Positions 7,123-12,406 of a stretch of DNA of 12,406 bases are shown one piece after another. Under the pieces are notes generated by a model. That model did no database searches. It saw only the letters and a list, made by a program, of their open reading frames with translations, and was not told the DNA's origin. Location: NCBI GenBank assembly GCA_938045435.1, contig CALIBA010000247.1, positions 1 to 12,406 on the forward strand, given 5' to 3'. The number at the start of each line of letters is the position of its first letter. The stretch's first letter is position 1. Source of the DNA: an uncultured Selenomonas sp. (lineage in GTDB: Bacteria > Bacillota > Negativicutes > Selenomonadales > Selenomonadaceae). The position numbers were made by a program, and so were the translations under genes.

Positions 7123-10100
7123 CTGGCTCCCCCTCCCCCTGCACAGCACGGCGTATCTCCTCCATCATATCATCTTCTGTCCCTTTGATACTGCGGTAGG
7201 TGTCTCCCCTGCCCAGCTCCGGATCAAAGGCGCAGACAGCACGATAGGCACAGTAGGTACACGCATTTTTTCCATCCAATCGGTAGGGGGAAACACGTAT
7301 ATCGCCGCGCAGAATATCCTCAGCCGTCTCACACAAAAGCAGCGGCAAAAATGCAAGCAGCTGCTGAAACTCATCCTGTGTACGCACATACTGCTCTTGT
7401 GACTTCTTCGAAAGACTGAAATCCTTATTAAATACAATGCAGATATGCGCAGCACCTTCATCAATACGCCGAATGATCTCCGGGTCATCAATCAGCCATC
7501 CGGTTAATAATAATTTTTTTGTGATTTGATTGGTCAGCTCCTCATCGGTCAGCCGACGTTTTTCTGTAATGACCGGATTCTCCACCGGTGCATAGAACAT
7601 TCCTGCCGGAGCACTTCCTCTTTGCGCGAGAAGCCGATGAACAACAAAGAGGTAAAGCAAAAGCTGCATTTTCAGTCCATGGCGAATTTCAAGCAGAGAC
7701 AAGGAAGACGCCCCTGTCTTATAATCCAGTACAATATAGTATGCACCATCGGCTGTTACATCAAAACGGTCAATCTGTCCACGCAGTGAAAGTGTCATTC
7801 CCCCCTCAAGCAGAAATTCAGCAAGCGGAACTGTATCGTCGGGGTGTCCAAAGCTAAGCTCAAACCCATACGGATGAAACGAGGACGCCGCCGCCCATGA
7901 TGTGAGATGACGAATAACTTGCTGTGCTGTTCGGCGAATGCGCTCCATACGGTGCCTCCCTCCGGCACTGCTTAGCAAAACGGCGCTCCGCACCTGTGGA
8001 GCAAGCTCCTCTAAGAGCGCATCAATTTTCTCCTGCCCCTGCATCTCTGCTGCCTTCCAGTCATTGGCATATGCGGTACGCACCCATTCTCCATAACCAC
8101 GCAAAACACCATGCAGAAGTGATCCAAAATCATTGCTTTGAAAAGAAAATACCTCGCGTTCCTGTAAATTCAGTCCATATGAAACAAAGTGCCGAAATGG
8201 ACATTGATGAAATGTCTCAAGCCGTGTCGTGCTTCCGCTGAACCTTTTTCCATACGTAAAAAGCCGCGCCGCAGTTCGCTCTGAAAGATAAGACACACGC
8301 GGCGTTGGAAAGAGCCCCCCCAGCATGCGATGCAACGGCTCTTTCAGCGACTCCTGCATTCTCATCCAGTTATAAACATCTCTCCATAGGGGCTGCATAA
8401 TCCCCCGTTCCCGCTGTCCAAGGAGCGCTCCTGCAAGGGAAGAAAGCGCCGGATTCGGCGCCGCCAGAACGAACGCATCCGTACGCTCTACTGTGGCAAG
8501 CGGAATAGAAATAAACTGCGGCTGCAAATGGCGTATACGTGCTATAAGAGGGGCCGGCGAGAGTGCTGTCCCATCGCTCGCCGAAAGCGCATAGGAGACA
8601 CACAAGTAGGAACGTGCCTCTGTAAAACCACGGTAGAGCTGACGGCGCTCCAAAAAATTTTGCTCTTTACCTCCGCCAAAAACACCCTGTGGGGCATTGG
8701 GAATAAGTGCACAAACAGATTCATTGATCGAAAGTCGATCGGCATCTGAAAGAACGCCCTGCGGTATATTGATACGCGGCATTGTCCCCGCATTTGCGCC
8801 AACGATATACACAGCCCGTGTCCCGGCGAGACTATTCTGGTCAAAAGAAGCAATCGTCACATGATCGAGTCCCGGCGGGATCAGTGAAATCTGCATGGCA
8901 TCCAGCCCATCGGAAAGGATTTCCTCATAATCACGTGCGGAGATCTCCTCATCTCCTCCAACCTCGATAATCTGGTCGAAAATACTCATGCAGGAACTCC
9001 AGATCTGGCGATGTGCGGCTGCATCTGCAAGGCGCCCCTCAGCATCCGCCTCCTTTTTCCATGTGTCCAAAGTCTGCGTAACGCGCAGCGCAGAAAGAAA
9101 CTCATACAGTGCACAGGTACGCTCCCGCACGGTTGCCCTCTTTTTTTTGAGGATATGTGTCAACTGTGCGAGCGGAGGTGCAATCCGTCTGCGCAAGGCG
9201 TTTATCATCTCTTCCTCAGCAAGGCGCTGTTTCTCCCGCTCCGTCCGGCAGCGCCCCCCTTCCAGTGTACGGCCTACATAGTTCCAATCCTCCTCTGCCG
9301 TCCACTGACGTTCTGTGCGAATCCCATAGGCAATACAGTAGTTTTCAAGGTAATCCACCGCATCCTGCCAATCATGGCATATCACAGAAAACACCTGTGC
9401 ATCCTCGTTCTTTGATGCCAAAAGATCGTCCATCAAAGGGAAAAATCCCGTACGCAGTGCACGGAACATGACCTCATACCCCCATCCCCGCCATGCCGCC
9501 TGGAGAACGGCACGCAGCAATTCGGCAAAGGGATGATGTATGCTGGGGCGCTTAGCATCAACATAAAACGGAACACCAAAATCCGTAAACACGAGCGTTA
9601 AAATATCACCATAGCGCTCCATATCGCGCACAAGAACCGCAATATCCCGGTAACGATACGCCTCCTCTCGTGCAAGGCGCAGGATGTCCGAAGCGACAGT
9701 CTCCGCCTCAATGCGCGGATTTGCAGCCTCGATAACCTTTACCCCCCCATCCGGCATGGGAGAAAGCTGTCCATGACCAAACAGGTTCTCCTCAACCGAA
9801 GCAAGAGAGCCTCGTTCAGCACGCTTCTGACCTGTAAGCAGCGTGATCTCAATATGCGCTGTCGGATCTTTTGCAAGCAGTTCGCTTTCCAGACTGCGCA
9901 TCATATGATAGCTCTGTGTGAACAGCCCCGTCTCAATTGTATTTTCCGGAAGGTTGACCGATATGCTCTGACCATCATGTCTGCCATCCATTGTGAGTGA
10001 CACATGAATATGATCCGCCACATCAAAAAGCGAACAAAAAACTGCCCGCTCCTGCGGGGTGAAAAAATCAAAGCCATCGACCCAGATTTCAGCACCACGC

Positions 10101-10696
10101 AGAAAAGGAGCGTCTTTCAGCTGCTGTGCCAGACGCTCCATACGGTCTTCATGATCGCTGAGGCGTCCTTCCATACACACTGCAAGATCATCCATAACAG
10201 TGGAGAGCTCTAGGAGTTTTTGTCCTAAACGAGCATGATCTGCATCAATCACCCCTGCCACATTACGAAGCAAATCCGAAGACAGACGGCAGCGCTTAAG
10301 CTCGGAAATGGTCCTTCCCAAGGTTTCCGTAAATCCACGTTTATGTACAGAACGCGCAAATACAGAAAGTTCATCCGAGCGTTGCATAAGGATTCGTTTC
10401 AGCAAAATACGGCGCCCGATGTCACTAATCCGCGGCAGATGCTCCCCACCGGTTTCGAGGAGCACTTGGCGCGCAAATCGACGAAATCCAAAGACATATG
10501 CCTGCAAAAAGCCTGCTCCGTTGGTCAAATGTTCGGCAAGTGCACGCTCTGCGTGATAGGTCATATGTTCTGGCACCAAGAGAATACGCTGTCTGCCAAG
10601 CGGCTCCCTGCTGAGACGCTCTTTCATCGCAGACATACAGGTGTATGTCTTCCCCGTACCTGTGCGCCCAATAATAAATTCCAGTTTCGCCGCCAT
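7112..10696 (-). CDS. addB: ATP-dependent helicase/deoxyribonuclease subunit AddB
   Basis: AddB is the partner of AddA. It carries an inactivated-helicase-like core that scans for Chi sites and a nuclease that cuts the 5' strand. The 1194-residue protein opens with Walker A GRTGTGKT (about 10-17), then VPEHMTY-type motif near 41-47 typical of AddB. The nuclease domain shows RGQIDRFD (about 972-979) and LDYKTG (about 990-995). The four cysteines that bind the 4Fe-4S cluster in this family are present: one in FHQCPFRHF (near 832) and three in the C-terminal CTYCAYRAVC (near 1146, 1149 and 1155). The ATG at 10696 has AAGGGAG about 9 bases upstream; an in-frame GTG at 10702 sits too close to it. 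The gene lies 14 bases after sbcC and overlaps addA, so a single transcript is likely. Confidence 0.97.
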   Translation of the reverse strand: MAAKLEFIIGRTGTGKTYTCMSAMKERLSREPLGRQRILLVPEHMTYHAERALAEHLTNGAGFLQAYVFGFRRFARQVLLETGGEHLPRISDIGRRILLKRILMQRSDELSVFARSVHKRGFTETLGRTISELKRCRLSSDLLRNVAGVIDADHARLGQKLLELSTVMDDLAVCMEGRLSDHEDRMERLAQQLKDAPFLRGAEIWVDGFDFFTPQERAVFCSLFDVADHIHVSLTMDGRHDGQSISVNLPENTIETGLFTQSYHMMRSLESELLAKDPTAHIEITLLTGQKRAERGSLASVEENLFGHGQLSPMPDGGVKVIEAANPRIEAETVASDILRLAREEAYRYRDIAVLVRDMERYGDILTLVFTDFGVPFYVDAKRPSIHHPFAELLRAVLQAAWRGWGYEVMFRALRTGFFPLMDDLLASKNEDAQVFSVICHDWQDAVDYLENYCIAYGIRTERQWTAEEDWNYVGRTLEGGRCRTEREKQRLAEEEMINALRRRIAPPLAQLTHILKKKRATVRERTCALYEFLSALRVTQTLDTWKKEADAEGRLADAAAHRQIWSSCMSIFDQIIEVGGDEEISARDYEEILSDGLDAMQISLIPPGLDHVTIASFDQNSLAGTRAVYIVGANAGTMPRINIPQGVLSDADRLSINESVCALIPNAPQGVFGGGKEQNFLERRQLYRGFTEARSYLCVSYALSASDGTALSPAPLIARIRHLQPQFISIPLATVERTDAFVLAAPNPALSSLAGALLGQRERGIMQPLWRDVYNWMRMQESLKEPLHRMLGGLFPTPRVSYLSERTAARLFTYGKRFSGSTTRLETFHQCPFRHFVSYGLNLQEREVFSFQSNDFGSLLHGVLRGYGEWVRTAYANDWKAAEMQGQEKIDALLEELAPQVRSAVLLSSAGGRHRMERIRRTAQQVIRHLTSWAAASSFHPYGFELSFGHPDDTVPLAEFLLEGGMTLSLRGQIDRFDVTADGAYYIVLDYKTGASSLSLLEIRHGLKMQLLLYLFVVHRLLAQRGSAPAGMFYAPVENPVITEKRRLTDEELTNQITKKLLLTGWLIDDPEIIRRIDEGAAHICIVFNKDFSLSKKSQEQYVRTQDEFQQLLAFLPLLLCETAEDILRGDIRVSPYRLDGKNACTYCAYRAVCAFDPELGRGDTYRSIKGTEDDMMEEIRRAVQGEGEPDGT
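7127..7140 (-). promoter_or_regulatory. Purine-rich ribosome binding site of addA inside addB
   Basis: The last codons of addB form AGGGGGAGGGGGAG on the minus strand, a tandem Shine-Dalgarno-like run. Its GGAGG core (7136-7132) is 9 bases from the ATG at 7122, which decides that start over the later in-frame ATG at 7110. The arrangement couples addA translation to the end of addB, helping to keep the two subunits in equal amounts (inference). Confidence 0.75.
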
Positions 10697-10710
10697 AAGC
10701 ACCCGCTCCC

Positions 10711-12406
10711 TTATGCAAAATACGCCCGACTTCCGTTCCCTGACCGTAAGACTTCCAAATGAACAGGAATCCGCGTACGCAATTCTTCAACATGCGAGAT
10801 GATCCCAACAAGACGTCCACTTTCTTGTTGCACATCGAGCAGTGCGCGCATGGCGACATCGAGTGTCTCACTGTCAAGAGAGCCAAACCCTTCATCAATG
10901 AAGATCATATCCAGGTGCATTCCACCCGCATAGTGCTGTACTACATCTGACAGTCCAAGGGCAAGTGCAAGGGATGCAAGAAAGGTTTCTCCTCCCGAAA
11001 GTGTGCGGGACAGCCGCGCAAGCCCTGTATATTCGTCAAAAACATCAATCTCAAGACCCCACCATTTATTTTTATGTCTCCCTTCCCCATGAATCAGACG
11101 ATAACGGCCGCGGCTCATCATCACAAGACGTTGATTCGCTGCCTCGATAACATCGCTCAAAATTGATCGGAGTACATAAGTTTGAAAGTGCGTCTGATAA
11201 GGCGATTTCGCTGCTGCAACATGGGCTAATTTCCCCACGATGCGGTAACGGGCATCCCGCTTCTCCCCCGTCTGCAGCATCGTATCAATCTCCTTCATGA
11301 TGCGCTGCAAAGCATTCAGACGAGCCATGCGGCTACCCTGTTCTTTCATACAATTCCGCACACTTTCATCTGCCTCACGCTCCGCTGAGAACAGAGAAGG
11401 CATATCGGGTGCTGAGAGCCCGTTGACTGCTGCCTGTGCTTTTTGGAGCAGTGCCTCTGCAGTTTTGCGCTCTGTATCATACCTTTTGATACGGTCTCCT
11501 TCGGATGCCAAATATGCCGCATCTGACCATTTTCCTGCGATGCTTTCACGATAATCCTGCTCGGATGCAAAACCTGCTTCTTCGCGTGCTGCACGAAATG
11601 CTTTCTGTGCCTCCTCACTCTGCTGAAGCGCCTCGGCAGCTGAGCGCACATCCGCTGCATGTGCCGTCTCCGCACTTGCAAGAGATGTACTTGCCAATTT
11701 TTCGTTCTTCTGTGCCTCCTGGTATAAATCTTTCTGATGTTCTGCAAACTGCTGTAGTTTTGAAATCTCACGCTCCAGCCTGTTTATATCACGATATTCC
11801 TCTGGAATTTGCTTTTCAAGGGACGCCTTCTCCCCTTCTCTCATGCGCAAAAGATCGTGCGCACGCTGCATCGCATTTTCTTGATCTTTCCGTTCCTTCT
11901 GCACCGACAGCAGCTTGCTCTTTTTTTGTTCAAGGAGGGGTACGGAGATATTGTATTCCTTCTCCGCATACAGCAGATGATCACGCTGCTCTGCCACACG
12001 CTTTTCGAATGCTGAAAGCATGTCTTGTCCAAGCAGTTCTTCCAGCATTTCTTTTTTCTCTGCGCATTCCCGCTGACTGCTCTCATATTTGAATTTTGCA
12101 TCTGCGGCCTGCTGCCGTAGTTTCTGTAGCTCCACCTCAGCCGTTTCCACAACATCTGCACAGTGTTCGAGCTGTGCATCCGAAGGAATATCCTCATCGT
12201 GCATCGCAGGTACTGGATGTGTAAGGGAACCACAAACGGGGCATGGCACTCCATCTGTCAATGTCTGCGCAAGTCTGGATGCACTGCCGAGATGGTAGCG
12301 CAGCTGCATTCGTTTGAGCTTGTCACGCTCCACTAAAAGTGCATTTGCTGCACGCTCTGCCCCCGCCTGTGACGCGCTTTCTGTTGTTTTCAAGCGTGGC
12401 AGATTC
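10711..12406 (-). CDS. sbcC: Exonuclease SbcC, C-terminal part, cut by window edge
   Basis: SbcC is the SMC/Rad50-like ATPase of the SbcCD complex, which opens hairpins and protein-blocked DNA ends. About 564 C-terminal residues are visible; the reading frame stays open to the right edge, so the N-terminal ATPase half and first coiled-coil arm lie outside. The zinc hook CPVC at 12243-12232 joins the two arms. After it comes a long Glu/Lys/Gln/Ala-rich coiled coil (roughly 12200-11350), then the C-terminal head with the ABC signature LSGGE (11001-10987), followed by Walker B MIFIDE and the D-loop GSLD, and the H-loop histidine in IISHVEEL. A TTG at 12393 could be mistaken for a start but the gene clearly continues. 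Its usual partner sbcD is not in the window and probably lies upstream. addB starts 14 bases after the stop. Confidence 0.96.
   Translation of the reverse strand, partial: NLPRLKTTESASQAGAERAANALLVERDKLKRMQLRYHLGSASRLAQTLTDGVPCPVCGSLTHPVPAMHDEDIPSDAQLEHCADVVETAEVELQKLRQQAADAKFKYESSQRECAEKKEMLEELLGQDMLSAFEKRVAEQRDHLLYAEKEYNISVPLLEQKKSKLLSVQKERKDQENAMQRAHDLLRMREGEKASLEKQIPEEYRDINRLEREISKLQQFAEHQKDLYQEAQKNEKLASTSLASAETAHAADVRSAAEALQQSEEAQKAFRAAREEAGFASEQDYRESIAGKWSDAAYLASEGDRIKRYDTERKTAEALLQKAQAAVNGLSAPDMPSLFSAEREADESVRNCMKEQGSRMARLNALQRIMKEIDTMLQTGEKRDARYRIVGKLAHVAAAKSPYQTHFQTYVLRSILSDVIEAANQRLVMMSRGRYRLIHGEGRHKNKWWGLEIDVFDEYTGLARLSRTLSGGETFLASLALALGLSDVVQHYAGGMHLDMIFIDEGFGSLDSETLDVAMRALLDVQQESGRLVGIISHVEELRTRIPVHLEVLRSGNGSRAYFA

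Noticed and set aside
10235..10762. Plus-strand open frame of about 175 codons opposite the start of addB
   Set aside because: It covers the well-supported addB N-terminus and the sbcC-addB junction on the other strand, with no recognisable domain.
11505..12092. Plus-strand open frame of about 195 codons opposite sbcC
   Set aside because: It is antisense to the SbcC coiled coil; its His-, Pro- and Ser-rich composition is what the reverse of Glu/Gln/Ala-rich codons gives.

Overview
The window comes from a low-to-mid GC Firmicutes-type bacterium. The protein sequences, the strong purine-rich ribosome binding sites and the AddAB (not RecBCD) system fit the Negativicutes best, for example a Selenomonas-like organism. 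That placement is an inference from gene content and sequence feel, not from a database search. All nine recognisable genes lie on the minus strand, and coding density is very high. No RNA gene, mobile element, CRISPR array or stretch over 300 bases without a gene was seen.

Reading in the direction of transcription (from high to low coordinates), the first block is double-strand-break processing: the C-terminal part of sbcC (cut by the right edge), addB and addA. SbcC is the ATPase of the SbcCD nuclease, which clears hairpins and blocked ends. AddB and AddA form the helicase-nuclease that resects ends and loads RecA. These genes are 14 bases apart (sbcC-addB) or overlap (addB-addA), so they look like one operon. 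A HIT-family hydrolase follows 87 bases downstream.

The second block is rpsU (ribosomal protein S21) with its own near-perfect promoter, then an intrinsic terminator, then yqeY (GatB/YqeY domain). HIT, rpsU and yqeY together are a familiar Firmicutes neighbourhood.

The third block is recA, with a second near-perfect promoter, followed by recX (4-base overlap) and the N-terminal third or less of a GMP synthase, guaA, 17 bases further on and cut by the left edge. RecA forms the recombination filament, RecX restrains it, and guaA looks like a metabolic passenger of the same transcript.

The genes are well-known families and I see no new multi-gene system. The points most worth checking are a long inverted repeat that overlaps the recA promoter with no recognisable LexA box, unusual residues in DNA-binding loop L2 of RecA, and a small hairpin abutting the rpsU ribosome binding site.
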